DNA of 64,000 bases. Source: Streptomyces umbrinus. Lineage in GTDB: Bacteria; Actinomycetota; Actinomycetes; Streptomycetales; Streptomycetaceae. The stretch spans positions 3,100,001-3,164,000 of the forward strand of contig NZ_JAUSZI010000002.1 of NCBI RefSeq assembly GCF_030817415.1. The letters run 5' to 3'. The notes under the pieces were generated by a model. The model ran no database searches. It was given only the letters and a program-made list of their open reading frames with translations, and was not told the DNA's origin. Positions 25,822 to 34,746 of this stretch are shown here, in pieces (position 1 is the stretch's first letter; every line of letters starts with the position of its first letter). The position numbers and the translations under genes are program-made.

Positions 25822-26630
25822 GCGGGAGCTTCCTGTACGGGGCGGCGGCTCGCCGTACGGCGCGGGAGCAGGGCGAGGTGCTCCTCGCGTACGAGGCCGA
25901 AGCGGAGCGCCGACGCCGCCAGTCGGGCGCGCTTGGCACCGGTGCGGCCGCCCTGCTCCCCGTCCATGTCTCCCTGGTCCAGGCGCAGTTTCGCGAAGGA
26001 CAGGTAGTCGATGTGGTAGTTGACCGCCGAGCGGGACAGATCGCGGCAGGAGTCCAGCGGACGCAGGCGTTCCGCGATCTCCCCCGCGCCGGGGAGCGTC
26101 GTGTCCGAGGGCTCGCGCAACCGCGGCTCGCACAGCGCCACCAGGACGAGGAAGTACTTCGACGTCTGGTCGAGGGCGAAGGGGTTGACGGTCTGGTCAC
26201 CGGCGCCGGGCACGGAACGCTCGTCGAGGTAGGCGTGCTGCGGAGCGAACACCTTGAAGTCGACGGTTCGGTTCAGTGCGGGCAGCACGACACGGGAGAA
26301 CTCGAAGGGGACCGGCGCGCCGAGGCGGCCGGGGGCCACCGTGATGTACTCGCCAGCGCCCTCCAGGTTCTCCACCACATAACCGGCGGTCCGGCTGAAG
26401 TTGGACAGCCGCCAGTAGTCCTCGGCGGCTTCCAGCCGTCCGGCGCGCCGTGAGACGCCCGGGTCGGCCAGGACGACCGACAGGTCAGCGGCCCCCGACC
26501 CGCCGCGCCCGAAGTCGGCCATGTCGCCGGGCCCCAGGTGCAGCAGTCCGGGTCCGGATCCGCCTTCGCGTCGGTCGTGCTCGCCGTCCGCCCACGACGG
26601 ACCCGGTAATTGGACAATGATCGTTTCCAC
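25818..26630 (-). CDS. FHA-domain protein with helix-turn-helix
   Basis: A 270-residue cytoplasmic protein. The N-terminal FHA domain is recognisable from FGRGGSGAADLSVVL, ADPGVSRRAGRLE and YWRLSNFS at about residues 37-80; FHA domains bind phosphothreonine. A C-terminal HTH-like segment (LPGAGEIAERLRPL to SRSAVNYHIDYLSFAKLRL, about residues 180-215) suggests DNA binding. The stop overlaps the GTG of the kinase gene by four bases, so both are made together and this protein is the obvious kinase substrate or reader. GTG 26630 has GGGGGAGAG upstream. Confidence 0.82.
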   Translation of the reverse strand: METIIVQLPGPSWADGEHDRREGGSGPGLLHLGPGDMADFGRGGSGAADLSVVLADPGVSRRAGRLEAAEDYWRLSNFSRTAGYVVENLEGAGEYITVAPGRLGAPVPFEFSRVVLPALNRTVDFKVFAPQHAYLDERSVPGAGDQTVNPFALDQTSKYFLVLVALCEPRLREPSDTTLPGAGEIAERLRPLDSCRDLSRSAVNYHIDYLSFAKLRLDQGDMDGEQGGRTGAKRARLAASALRFGLVREEHLALLPRRTASRRPVQEAPA

Positions 26631-26741
26631 GACGGCTCTCCCCCGATGAGGTCGCGAGGATTGTAGTGCGCAGATCAACCACGAGCACCGGCGGCGGCCG
26701 GTTCTCGCCGGGTCATGGTTCTCGTACGTGCTCTCGTGCGA

Positions 26742-26782
26742 GGAGCCGCCCTCTCACACCCCCGTGGTGGGAGGGCGGCTCC
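26742..26782. terminator. Hairpin terminator
   Basis: Perfect 12-bp stem GGAGCCGCCCTC / GAGGGCGGCTCC around a 17-base loop with further CACC/GGTG pairing, 22 bases beyond the stop of the minus-strand secreted protein gene and upstream of the FHA gene. Confidence 0.85.
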
Positions 26783-26803
26783 GGCACTTTCCCCCGGCTG
26801 CGG

Positions 26804-27475
26804 TCAGTAGAGCTTGCTGACCGCTGTGGTCGTCGTCTTCTTGAACGCCTTCACCGGCGCGTCGGAGAAGTCACCCATCTGTCCCCAGCGCACGAGGGTC
26901 ACGGCCCGCCCGTCCCGGCCGACCGAGTAGAGGTTGATGTCGGTGGCGCCCCAGGACGTCTCGGTGTGCAGGCCGTAGGCGTGGGCACCCTCCTCGACCG
27001 ACAGCTTGCCGTAGTCCTTCAGCGCGGCCTCGGTCTCCGGGTCGGACTGCTCGATGCGCGTCGCGCACGCCCGGAGGTCCTTGTTCAGCCGTGTGGCCAG
27101 GGCCTTGGCCTTGGCACTGCTGCCGACGACGATGGTGAGCTGCTGGGCGTTGGTCTCGAGGTCGGTCCAGAAGTCGCGGTACCGGGAGTCGTAGCCCGGC
27201 AGGGTCTCCTCGATGCAGAACCGGACCTCGTCCGGCACGCCGTCCGTGACCTTGCCCGCCGTCCAGGCGGACGTGGGGTGCGGCGGCAGCTGCGAGGCCG
27301 ACAGGAACTTCGGCCACGCACCCGCCTTCACCTTCGCCGCGGCGTTCGTGGAGGCGTGCTTCGAGGCGCTCGTGTCCTTCCCGGTCGCGTCTGCCGGGCC
27401 GGCGAGCACCGCACCGAAAGCGACGCTCGCGGCGACGAAGGTGGTGAGCGAGGCCGCTCGGGTGCGCTTGGACAT
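26804..27475 (-). CDS. Secreted protein of unknown function
   Basis: A 223-residue exported protein. The signal peptide (LTTFVAASVAFGAVLAGPAD) is cleaved near residue 30. The mature part has two cysteines (FCIEETLPGY and LRACATRIEQ) and a mixed alpha/beta pattern resembling the PknH-like/sensor extracellular fold of actinobacteria, but this is only a resemblance. ATG 27475 follows AGGGGGA. It lies directly upstream, on the same strand, of the FHA-HTH and kinase genes but is separated from them by a strong hairpin, so it is probably transcribed alone. Confidence 0.72.
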   Translation of the reverse strand: MSKRTRAASLTTFVAASVAFGAVLAGPADATGKDTSASKHASTNAAAKVKAGAWPKFLSASQLPPHPTSAWTAGKVTDGVPDEVRFCIEETLPGYDSRYRDFWTDLETNAQQLTIVVGSSAKAKALATRLNKDLRACATRIEQSDPETEAALKDYGKLSVEEGAHAYGLHTETSWGATDINLYSVGRDGRAVTLVRWGQMGDFSDAPVKAFKKTTTTAVSKLY

Positions 27476-27795
27476 GGGTCCCCCTGTGGATGAGTGCACG
27501 ATTGATCTGCGCGGGTCGGTGAAGTGAGGTACAGGCGGGAAGGATCCGCATGCACGGGTGCCGACACCGGTCCCGGTCGTGGGCTGCCGGCGGATGGTCG
27601 GTCCGGCGGCGGTCGGTGCGACACCAAGAGCATCAGCCGTCGCTCGGGGCCTGCGCAACAGACAACTCCGGATCCGCGACGGTGGAACCATCCCAGGCCA
27701 TCTGACGTGCAGGTACATGGAGTGCCTGGGATGCCCTCCCGGGACGGGAACCGCCCCTTCGACCAGGGGGCCACGACGAGAAGCACGGGGGCACG
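27476..27795. other. Divergent intergenic region
   Basis: 320 bp between the secreted protein and the membrane HTH protein. I see no gene. Promoters for both must be here; no operator is clear. Confidence 0.5.
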
Positions 27796-29283
27796 GTGTC
27801 GACTCGGGACGACGACGTCGAGGAGTTCGCGGCACTGCTGAGGCGCTTGAAGGCGCGCACGGACCGCAGTTACGGCGCCCTCGCGCGCCGGGTGAACATG
27901 AACACCTCGACGCTGCACCGCTACTGCGCCGGTGACGCGGTGCCGCTCGACTTCGCACCCGTGGAGCGGTTCGCCGCACTGTGCGGGGCGACACCGGCCG
28001 AACGGCTCGAACTGCACCGCCTCTGGATCCAGGCGGTGGCGGCGCGACAGCGACCGCGGGGGTCGGGGGCGCCGGGGGCGCAGGAGAGTCCAGAGCCGGA
28101 GCCAACTCCGGATCTGGATCCAGCTCCAACTCCGGCTCCGGCTCCGGTCACCGACGCGGCGGGCACCGGGCCCGAGGGAAGCGACGGGCCAGAGCGAGTC
28201 GGCGGCCCCGAAGGAAGCCACGGGCCCGAAGGCAGCGACGAGTCGGAGTCAGGGTCTTCGGGAGCGGCGGAGCCCGACCCCGTATCGAGCGTGCCGACCG
28301 TTTCCAGTTCCTCCGGCGGCTCGGGTCCGCGCCCCCGCCGGGCCTGGTACCGGCGGCGGGTCGCGGTCACCGCCGCCGTGGTGACGGTGCTGCTGGTCAC
28401 GCTGGGCAGCCTGTCCGCGCTGTCGGACGACCGTCGGTCCGACGACGCCTCCCGGAACGTCGGCCCGAGCGAGGGCCCGACCTCGACGGCCACGGGCGAC
28501 GCACGTGACCGCCGGTCCACGAGCCCGTCGCCCAAGTCCTCCGGGCCGTCGTCGTCCTCGCCATCGGCCGGAGGCAAGGGAAAGGCGTCCACGCCACCCG
28601 GCAAGGACGGCGAGCCGTCGGCGAACGCCGGCCGGCCGAAGGGCTCCGGCACCACCGGCCTCCCGCTGACCTGGACCGCGAACTCGCACGGCTGGACGTT
28701 CGACTGCGGCCACGAGTACGTCGTCGACAGGAAGCCGGAACAGGTGCCACCGCCTCCGGTCACGCAGGACGCCGCACGGTGGGCGGCCAGCCAGAACGCG
28801 GTGCACGGGCGCGAGACGATCGTGAAGATCTCGGTGCAGGGAAAGTCGTCCACCGCCGTCGTCCTGGAGGCCCTCCGGGTACGGGTCGTCGGGCGCTCGA
28901 CCCAACTGCGGGGTGCCGGCTACTCCATGGACGAGGGCTGCGGAGGCGCGGTCACCCCGCGCTCCTTCGCCGTCGACCTGGACAAGGACCGGCCCATCGC
29001 ACGTGCGGTTCCGGGCGGTGACGTCGACGGGGCGATCCCCGCGATGCGTATGCCCTACCGGGTGTCCGCCGAGGACCCGGAGGTGCTGCTCGTCAACGCA
29101 CGGACGGATTCCTGCGACTGCCGCTGGTACCTGGAACTCGACTGGTCGTCCCAGGGACGCACCGGCACGATCCGTATCGACGATCACGGCAAGCCGTTCC
29201 GCACCAGCGGCGTCAAGGGTCTCCCGCGCTACTGGTACGGCTCGGTCGGTTCGGACCGCCAGTGGGTCCCCCGCACCGACTGA
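27796..29283 (+). CDS. Xre-type HTH protein with membrane anchor and extracellular domain
   Basis: A 495-residue protein. Residues ~8-75 form an Xre-like HTH_31 domain (YGALARRVNMNTSTLHRYCA and GDAVPLDFAPVERFAALCGA). A long Pro/Gly/Ser-rich linker with P-E-P-T and G-P-E-G-S repeats follows. One membrane helix (VAVTAAVVTVLLVTLGSLSA) lies near residues 195-215, after RRRR. The outside domain has four cysteines (FDCGHEY, DEGCGGAV, SCDCRW). This topology is common in Streptomyces and is thought to pass an outside signal to a DNA-binding or protein-binding head. Start GTG 27796; no strong ribosome site. Confidence 0.8.
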   Translation: MSTRDDDVEEFAALLRRLKARTDRSYGALARRVNMNTSTLHRYCAGDAVPLDFAPVERFAALCGATPAERLELHRLWIQAVAARQRPRGSGAPGAQESPEPEPTPDLDPAPTPAPAPVTDAAGTGPEGSDGPERVGGPEGSHGPEGSDESESGSSGAAEPDPVSSVPTVSSSSGGSGPRPRRAWYRRRVAVTAAVVTVLLVTLGSLSALSDDRRSDDASRNVGPSEGPTSTATGDARDRRSTSPSPKSSGPSSSSPSAGGKGKASTPPGKDGEPSANAGRPKGSGTTGLPLTWTANSHGWTFDCGHEYVVDRKPEQVPPPPVTQDAARWAASQNAVHGRETIVKISVQGKSSTAVVLEALRVRVVGRSTQLRGAGYSMDEGCGGAVTPRSFAVDLDKDRPIARAVPGGDVDGAIPAMRMPYRVSAEDPEVLLVNARTDSCDCRWYLELDWSSQGRTGTIRIDDHGKPFRTSGVKGLPRYWYGSVGSDRQWVPRTD

Positions 29284-29316
29284 GCCACGGCGTCCCGCGG
29301 CGGCGTCCTGAAGCGT

Positions 29317-29342
29317 CGGCCGTAGGCGGCTGCCTACGGCCG
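29317..29342. terminator. Bidirectional terminator overlapping a stop codon
   Basis: Perfect 11-bp stem CGGCCGTAGGC / GCCTACGGCCG with loop GGCT between convergent genes. The right arm includes the TAG stop of the minus-strand thiamine-diphosphate enzyme. Confidence 0.88.
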
Positions 29343-31076
29343 CGGCACGTTGCGCAAGTTGGAGCGGGCCATCTGCACCATCCGGCCGACTCCCCCGTCC
29401 AGCACCATCTTCGACGCCGACAGCGCGAACCCGGTCACCATCTCCGCGCTGATCTTCGGCGGGATCGACAGGGCGTTGGGGTCGGTGACGATGTCGACGA
29501 GCGCCGGGCCCTTGTGCCTGAAGGCGTCCTTCAGCGCGCCCGCAAGCTGCTTGGGCTTCTCGACGCGCACGCCATAGGCGCCGCAGGCGCGGGCGACGGC
29601 GGCGAAGTCGGGGTTCTTGTTGGAGGTCCCGTACGACGGAAGTCCGGCGACGAGCATCTCCAACTCGACCATGCCCAGGGAGGAGTTGTTGAAGAGGACG
29701 ACCTTCACCGGCAGGTCGTACTGGACGAGGGTGAGGAAGTCGCCCATCAGCATGGAGAATCCGCCGTCGCCGGACATCGAGACGACCTGGCGCTCCCGGT
29801 CGGTGAACTGCGCGCCGATGGCCTGCGGCAGCGCGTTCGCCATCGAGCCGTGCGAGAAGGACCCGATGATGCGGCGGCGGCCGTTGGGAGTGATGTAGCG
29901 GGCCGCCCATACGTTGCACATGCCGGTGTCGACCGTGAACACGGCGTCCTCGTCGGCGAGTTCGTCGAGCACGGAGGCCACGTACTCGGGGTGGACCGGA
30001 ACGTGCTTCTCGACCTTGCGCGTGTACGCCTTCACCACGCCTTCGAGCGCGTCGGCGTGCTTCTTCAGCATCTTGTCGAGGAAGCGGCGGTTGCTCTTGG
30101 GGCTCACCTTCGGGGTGAGACAGCGCAGGGTCTCCTTCACGTCGCCCCACACCGCGAGGTCCAACTTCGAGCGTCGGCCCAGGCGTTCGGGCCGTACGTC
30201 GATCTGGGCGATCTTGACGTCGTCGGGCAGGAAGGCGTTGTACGGGAAGTCGGTGCCCAGCAGGATCAGCAGGTCGCACTCGTGGGTGGCCTCGTAGGCG
30301 GCGCCGTACCCGAGGAGTCCGCTCATTCCGACGTCGTACGGGTTGTCGTACTGGATCCATTCCTTCCCGCGCAGGGCGTGCCCCACCGGGGACTTGATCT
30401 TCTCGGCGAACTGCATGACCTCGGCGTGCGCGCCCGCGGTACCGCTGCCGCAGAACAGGGTGACCTTGTCGGCCTCGTCGATCATCGCGGCGAGCTTGTC
30501 GATCTCGGTGTCGCCGGGGCGGACGCTGGGGCGTGAGGTGACGAGGGCGGTCTCCACGGGCTTGTCGGGGGCGGGCTGGTCCGCGATGTCGCCCGGCAGC
30601 GTCACGACACTCACGCCGCTCTGTCCGACCGCGTGCTGGATGGCGGTCTGGAGCAGCCGGGGCATCTGCTTCGGGTTGGAGATCATCTCGCTGTATTGGC
30701 TGCACTCGCGGAACAGCTGGTCGGGATGGGTCTCCTGGAAGTACCCGAGGCCGATCTCGCTGGAGGGGATGTGCGAGGCGAGGGCGAGGACCGGGGCCAT
30801 GGAGCGGTGGGCGTCGTAGAGGCCGTTGATGAGGTGGAGGTTGCCCGGGCCGCAGGAGCCGGCGCAGGCGGCGAGCCGGCCCGTGATCTGGGCCTCCGCG
30901 CCCGCCGCGAAGGCGGCCGTCTCCTCGTGGCGGACGTGGATCCAGTCGATGGCCGAGTTGCGCCGAATGGCGTCGACCACCGGGTTGAGGCTGTCACCCA
31001 CGACTCCGTACAGGCGTTTCACGCCAGCGCGGACGAGGATGTCGACGAACTGCTCGGCGACGTTCTGCTTGGCCAT
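29334..31076 (-). CDS. poxB: Thiamine-diphosphate enzyme, pyruvate oxidase/dehydrogenase (PoxB) type
   Basis: A 580-residue enzyme of the acetolactate synthase/pyruvate oxidase superfamily. The N-terminal domain has the conserved glutamate in HVRHEETAAFAAGAEAQ; the middle is the FAD-domain fold; the C-terminal domain has the TPP motif MSGDGGFSMLMGDFLTLVQY ending in FNNSS near residue 435-460. Sequence style (GVVGDSLNPVVDAIRR; GPGNLHLINGLYDAH) matches PoxB, which converts pyruvate to acetate plus CO2 with quinone as electron acceptor at the membrane. A C-terminal lipid-activation segment cannot be judged. ATG 31076 has AAGGGG about 11 bases upstream. Monocistronic by its flanks. Confidence 0.9.
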   Translation of the reverse strand: MAKQNVAEQFVDILVRAGVKRLYGVVGDSLNPVVDAIRRNSAIDWIHVRHEETAAFAAGAEAQITGRLAACAGSCGPGNLHLINGLYDAHRSMAPVLALASHIPSSEIGLGYFQETHPDQLFRECSQYSEMISNPKQMPRLLQTAIQHAVGQSGVSVVTLPGDIADQPAPDKPVETALVTSRPSVRPGDTEIDKLAAMIDEADKVTLFCGSGTAGAHAEVMQFAEKIKSPVGHALRGKEWIQYDNPYDVGMSGLLGYGAAYEATHECDLLILLGTDFPYNAFLPDDVKIAQIDVRPERLGRRSKLDLAVWGDVKETLRCLTPKVSPKSNRRFLDKMLKKHADALEGVVKAYTRKVEKHVPVHPEYVASVLDELADEDAVFTVDTGMCNVWAARYITPNGRRRIIGSFSHGSMANALPQAIGAQFTDRERQVVSMSGDGGFSMLMGDFLTLVQYDLPVKVVLFNNSSLGMVELEMLVAGLPSYGTSNKNPDFAAVARACGAYGVRVEKPKQLAGALKDAFRHKGPALVDIVTDPNALSIPPKISAEMVTGFALSASKMVLDGGVGRMVQMARSNLRNVPRP

Positions 31077-31092
31077 GAGTCACGCGCCCCTT

Positions 31093-31120
31093 AGCTGTCT
31101 TCAGCTAGCTGTCTTCAGCT
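31093..31120. promoter_or_regulatory. Two abutting 14-bp palindromes upstream of poxB
   Basis: AGCTGTCTTCAGCT occurs twice without a gap (31093-31106 and 31107-31120), followed by a partial third (GTCTTTCGCT). Each unit is itself an inverted repeat, AGCTG-N4-CAGCT. They lie 17-44 bases ahead of the ATG and would suit a dimeric repressor binding twice; the regulator is not known. Confidence 0.65.
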
Positions 31121-31175
31121 GTCTTTCGCTGTCACAGGTGCCCTTTCATGTCCCATGAATTCACAGCGGGCGCGG

Positions 31176-33227
31176 TTACGCCTCCCAAACGGCCGCGGCT
31201 GTCCGGTCGTCGGCGTATCCCTTGACCCGTACCAGGGTGTCCGCGAGGAACGCCGCGAGGCCGGGCGGATCACCGTCCGACCAGCGGGAGGTGAGGTGCT
31301 CGACCAGGGCGGGTTCGCCGCGCAGGGGTTCGGCGAGACCGCTGGTGCACAGCAGGAGCGTGTCGCCCGGGCGGGCGACGGAGGCACGGAAACGGAACGG
31401 GTCGCGGGGCGGCGGTTCGGGGGCGGGTTCGTACGGGCTCGGGGGCGTGGTGATGCCGAGGTCCATGGTGAGCCGGTCGCCGTCGGGAGTCTCGTGCGGG
31501 AGCGATCCGAAGCCGACGACGGCCTCGCCCCTTGTGTCGGCGACGTGCGGCTCGATGTCCTGCCACTCGCCGTCGCGCAGCCGGAAGAGGCCGCCCGCCC
31601 CGACGCCGAAGAAGACGCGCGTGCGGCACTCGGGGTCGGCGGGGAGGAGCAGGCAGCGCAGGCTCGCGGTGTACTCCTCCGGTTCGATGCCCTGCTCGGC
31701 GGCGCTGGCCCGCAGTTTGCCGAGGCTGCGGTCGGTGAGCCGGTGCAGTCCCGACTTGAGGTCGCCTCGGCGGGCGGCCCGGATGTCCTCGGCCAGGCGT
31801 GCGTGGCTGCGGCCGACGGCCCGCCCGATCCACTGGCACGCCTCGGCGGCGGCCCGGTGCGCGCCGGGGGTGGCGCGGGCCCCGGTCGCCATCGCGACCA
31901 GCACGAGGGCGCCGTCCCCGACGCCGAACCGGGCGGTGAGCAGGGAGTCCCGGCGCGGTTCGCCCCGGTAGCGCGCCGAGTCCCCGCGCACGGACACGGC
32001 CCGCAGCGTGGACGTCCCGTACGCCGCCCCGTCCAGCACGGTGTCCGCCACGAGATCGTCGAGGTCGTCCGCGTCGGCGGGAGGCAGAGCGGTCGGTTCG
32101 GCGTCGTAGGTGGGCGGTCCGGAGCCCACGTAGTCGACGGGGGTGGGGAGGTCGGGGGCTTGTACGGGCGTCTCCGCGGGTGCCTGGTCGGAGGGGGTGC
32201 CCGACGGAGCGTCGACGAGGGTGGCGGGCGGGGCGTACGGGGAGGCGCCGGTGGGCGGCGGTGATGCGTCGGAGGGCGGCGACGACGCGTCCGAGGGTGT
32301 CCGTGACGCGGGCGTCCCTGCCCCGGGCGCCTCCGTGGACGTACCCCTGCGGGGCGCTGCCGCGTCGGGCCCCGGCGGCTGGGGGGACTGCGGCTGGAAT
32401 ACAGGCGACTGGGGGCCCTCAGGCTCGGGAGGCGGTAGCTGAGGCAGCGGCTCGAATACAGGCGGCTGGGAGCCCAGTGGGAAGGAGCTCGGGCTCGGAG
32501 GTTCGGCGAGCGGGGCCTCCCAGGGCGCCCGCTGCCGCCGAAGCCCGCTGCGCCGCAGCGGGTCACTCTCCGGCCCACCGGGCCGGGGTGCCTCTCCGCC
32601 GGTCTCCGGTTCGCCACCGGGCGCGGGCCCGCGCGGAGCACCTGCCCACGGTCCGCGAGGCGCACCTCCGGCCATGGGCCCGGCGGTGGGCCCGGCGGCA
32701 GGCGGCCCATCGCCCGCAGGTCCAGCGGCTGAGGAGCCATTGGGCACGGGCCCGCCTGGTGCGGGCCTTCCCGGCACAGAGCCGCCGGGCGGAAGCCCGC
32801 CGACCCCGGGCCCGCCAGACGCAGGCCCCGCAGGAGCCGGACCGCCCGTAGCTTCCGGTTGGCGTTCGCTCGGGCCCCAGCCGGCCACCGGCCAGCCCGT
32901 GCCGAAGCCGGTGACCGCGTGGCCGTCGGGCGTGGGTCCCGGGTCAGCGGGGGCGTCGCTCACCGGCTCGGGCGGTTCCGAGCCGCTGCCTGGACGGCGG
33001 CGGCGTTCGGCCGGTGTTCGGGTGCGGGGTGGCGGGATTCCGGCGCCCGTGAACGGCGTGGGCGGGGGCGCGTCGTCCGGGGCGCCCACGGTGTCCGACG
33101 CCGAGGCGAAGCGGTCGTCGAGGGAGTCGGCCGCGGCCGCGGGCCCCGTGTCCCCCGTGGAGTCGTCGTACAGCTGCCCCCACCAGTCGTCCTCTTGACC
33201 GGTGGGCTTCTCCCCCTGCTGGCTCAT
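31176..33227 (-). CDS. PP2C-like phosphatase domain protein with long Pro/Gly-rich N-terminus
   Basis: A 683-residue protein. Roughly residues 1-400 are proline/glycine/alanine-rich and likely disordered. The C-terminal ~270 residues resemble a PP2C-type Ser/Thr phosphatase: SVRGDSARYRGEPRRDSLLT (near the first metal-binding Asp), DGALVLVAMATGA, TLLLCTSGLAEPL and YADDRTAAAVWEA (the final DD pair). In PP2C enzymes two metal ions bound by aspartates drive dephosphorylation. The RGD-for-RGxxR start and spacing are of the divergent actinobacterial type, so activity is likely but not certain. ATG 33227 was chosen because MSQQGEKPTGQEDDWWGQLY is the usual start in relatives as I recall. Confidence 0.78.
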   Translation of the reverse strand: MSQQGEKPTGQEDDWWGQLYDDSTGDTGPAAAADSLDDRFASASDTVGAPDDAPPPTPFTGAGIPPPRTRTPAERRRRPGSGSEPPEPVSDAPADPGPTPDGHAVTGFGTGWPVAGWGPSERQPEATGGPAPAGPASGGPGVGGLPPGGSVPGRPAPGGPVPNGSSAAGPAGDGPPAAGPTAGPMAGGAPRGPWAGAPRGPAPGGEPETGGEAPRPGGPESDPLRRSGLRRQRAPWEAPLAEPPSPSSFPLGSQPPVFEPLPQLPPPEPEGPQSPVFQPQSPQPPGPDAAAPRRGTSTEAPGAGTPASRTPSDASSPPSDASPPPTGASPYAPPATLVDAPSGTPSDQAPAETPVQAPDLPTPVDYVGSGPPTYDAEPTALPPADADDLDDLVADTVLDGAAYGTSTLRAVSVRGDSARYRGEPRRDSLLTARFGVGDGALVLVAMATGARATPGAHRAAAEACQWIGRAVGRSHARLAEDIRAARRGDLKSGLHRLTDRSLGKLRASAAEQGIEPEEYTASLRCLLLPADPECRTRVFFGVGAGGLFRLRDGEWQDIEPHVADTRGEAVVGFGSLPHETPDGDRLTMDLGITTPPSPYEPAPEPPPRDPFRFRASVARPGDTLLLCTSGLAEPLRGEPALVEHLTSRWSDGDPPGLAAFLADTLVRVKGYADDRTAAAVWEA

Positions 33228-33702
33228 GCCCCTAATTGTCCACCGCGGAGGCCTGATGAAAACGGTGCATCCGGAAAAACCGGCCACGGGGTTGGGCGTC
33301 GAACGGCGATACGAAACCGCCGGGCGATCCCACCCCCCACGGGAGAACCGCCCGGCGGCGCCGGTGTGACCGCGGGCCCCGGCACACGCCGTACGCCCGG
33401 GTCACCGTCTGAACGGCCGGGTTCCCAAGTTCTCCTGGGAGTCACCCGGTTCGGCCCTGAGTGTGACGCGCCTCCCTGAGGGACAGCTGTGCCCGGCGGT
33501 CACGGCCCGTTCGCCGCCCCGCCCACCCACCGCGTCCTCGGCCTCTCGGGTCCGTGGCGGGTCCTCGCCACGGCCCGCGCGTCATGCTGCGGTGGCGCCA
33601 CCTTGGCAGAGAGACGCAGGGTACGGCGATGATGTGCCGAGGCGGTTTTACGCCGTGGCCGTTTTCCGCCACGGCCGGGTCTTCGGGGAGGGGCGTCGCC
33701 GC
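33228..33702. promoter_or_regulatory. Divergent intergenic region with a large hairpin
   Basis: 475 bp between the PP2C-like gene and an HTH gene. At 33317-33326 and 33349-33358 stands a perfect 10-bp inverted repeat, CCGCCGGGCG / CGCCCGGCGG, separated by 22 bases; it is about 90 bases upstream of the PP2C start. It could be a leader hairpin or operator. The remaining sequence shows no gene. Confidence 0.5.
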
Positions 33703-34710
33703 ATGCTGGGAGCGACAGGTCTGGCAGCGATAGGGCTGGACGAGACACACGAGTCGGCCTACCGGGCACTGGTGTCCGTGGGCGCCGCCGACGTGCCCGA
33801 TCTGGCGAGGCGGCTCACGCTCGGCGAGCACGACACCGAGCGCGCGCTGCGCCGGCTGGAGCGGCACGGTCTCGCCGCCCAGTCCTCGGCCCGGCCGGGC
33901 CGTTGGGTCGCGGCGCCACCCGGTGTCGCGATCGGCGCGCTGCTCACCCAGCGGCGCCACGAGCTGGACCAGGCGGAACTGGCGGCCGCGCTGCTCGCCG
34001 AGGAGTACCGCGCACGGGCCGTCGAGCCCGCCGCGCACGACCTGGTCGAGGTGGTGACCGGCGCGGCCGCGGTCGCCCAGCGGTTCCTGCAGCTCCAGCT
34101 CGGCGCGAGCGAGGAGGTGTGCGCCCTGGTCACCGGGAACCCGGTCGTCGTCTCCGGCACCGACAACGACGCGGAGGAGCAGGCAGCCGACCGCGGTGTC
34201 CGCTACCGCGTGGTCGTCGAGCGGTCGGTGCTGCACCTGCCGAACGGCATCGCCGAGCTGTCCGCCGCACTCGGCCGCGACGAGCAGGTACGGGTCGTGG
34301 AAACGGTACCGACCAAGCTGGTGATCGCCGATCGGGCCCTCGCCATGGTGCCGCTGACCTCGCGGACCCTGGAGCCCGCGGCCCTCGTCGTCCACGCGAG
34401 CGGGCTGCTGGAATCGCTGTCGGGCCTGTTCGAGGCGGTGTGGCGGGACGCGCTGCCGCTGCGTCTGGGCGCGCCCGACGCGGTCACGGAGGAGGAGCGG
34501 GACGGGCCGGACGGCACCGACCTGGAGATCCTCTCCCTGCTCCTCGCCGGACTGACCGACGCGAGCGTCGCCAAGCAGCTCGACCTCGGCCTGCGTACCG
34601 TGCAGCGCCGGGTGAAGCGGCTGATGGAGCTGACGGGCGTGACGACCAGGCTCCAGCTGGGCTGGCACACGTACGAGAAGGGCTGGGTGGCCCGGGAGCG
34701 ACAGGACTGA
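33703..34710 (+). CDS. HTH transcriptional regulator (TrmB-like head, LuxR-type tail)
   Basis: A 335-residue protein. The N-terminal winged helix (YRALVSVGAADVPDLARRLT and DTERALRRLERHGLA) resembles TrmB-type domains; the C-terminal segment (LEILSLLLAGLTDASVAKQL then GLRTVQRRVKRLMELTGV) is a LuxR-like HTH. Streptomyces carry many proteins of this two-headed form; their ligands are generally unknown. ATG 33703 is preceded by GGGGAGGGG at about 33686. It is followed after 36 bases by a DUF456 membrane protein on the same strand. Confidence 0.82.
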   Translation: MLGATGLAAIGLDETHESAYRALVSVGAADVPDLARRLTLGEHDTERALRRLERHGLAAQSSARPGRWVAAPPGVAIGALLTQRRHELDQAELAAALLAEEYRARAVEPAAHDLVEVVTGAAAVAQRFLQLQLGASEEVCALVTGNPVVVSGTDNDAEEQAADRGVRYRVVVERSVLHLPNGIAELSAALGRDEQVRVVETVPTKLVIADRALAMVPLTSRTLEPAALVVHASGLLESLSGLFEAVWRDALPLRLGAPDAVTEEERDGPDGTDLEILSLLLAGLTDASVAKQLDLGLRTVQRRVKRLMELTGVTTRLQLGWHTYEKGWVARERQD

Positions 34711-34746
34711 CCTGCGGTTTCGCCCGCTCTCCCGCACTCTGGACAG

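Noticed and set aside
28249..30705. An 818-codon open frame antisense to the HTH membrane protein and overlapping poxB
   Set aside because: It runs through two well-supported genes in shadow frames and has no recognisable domain.
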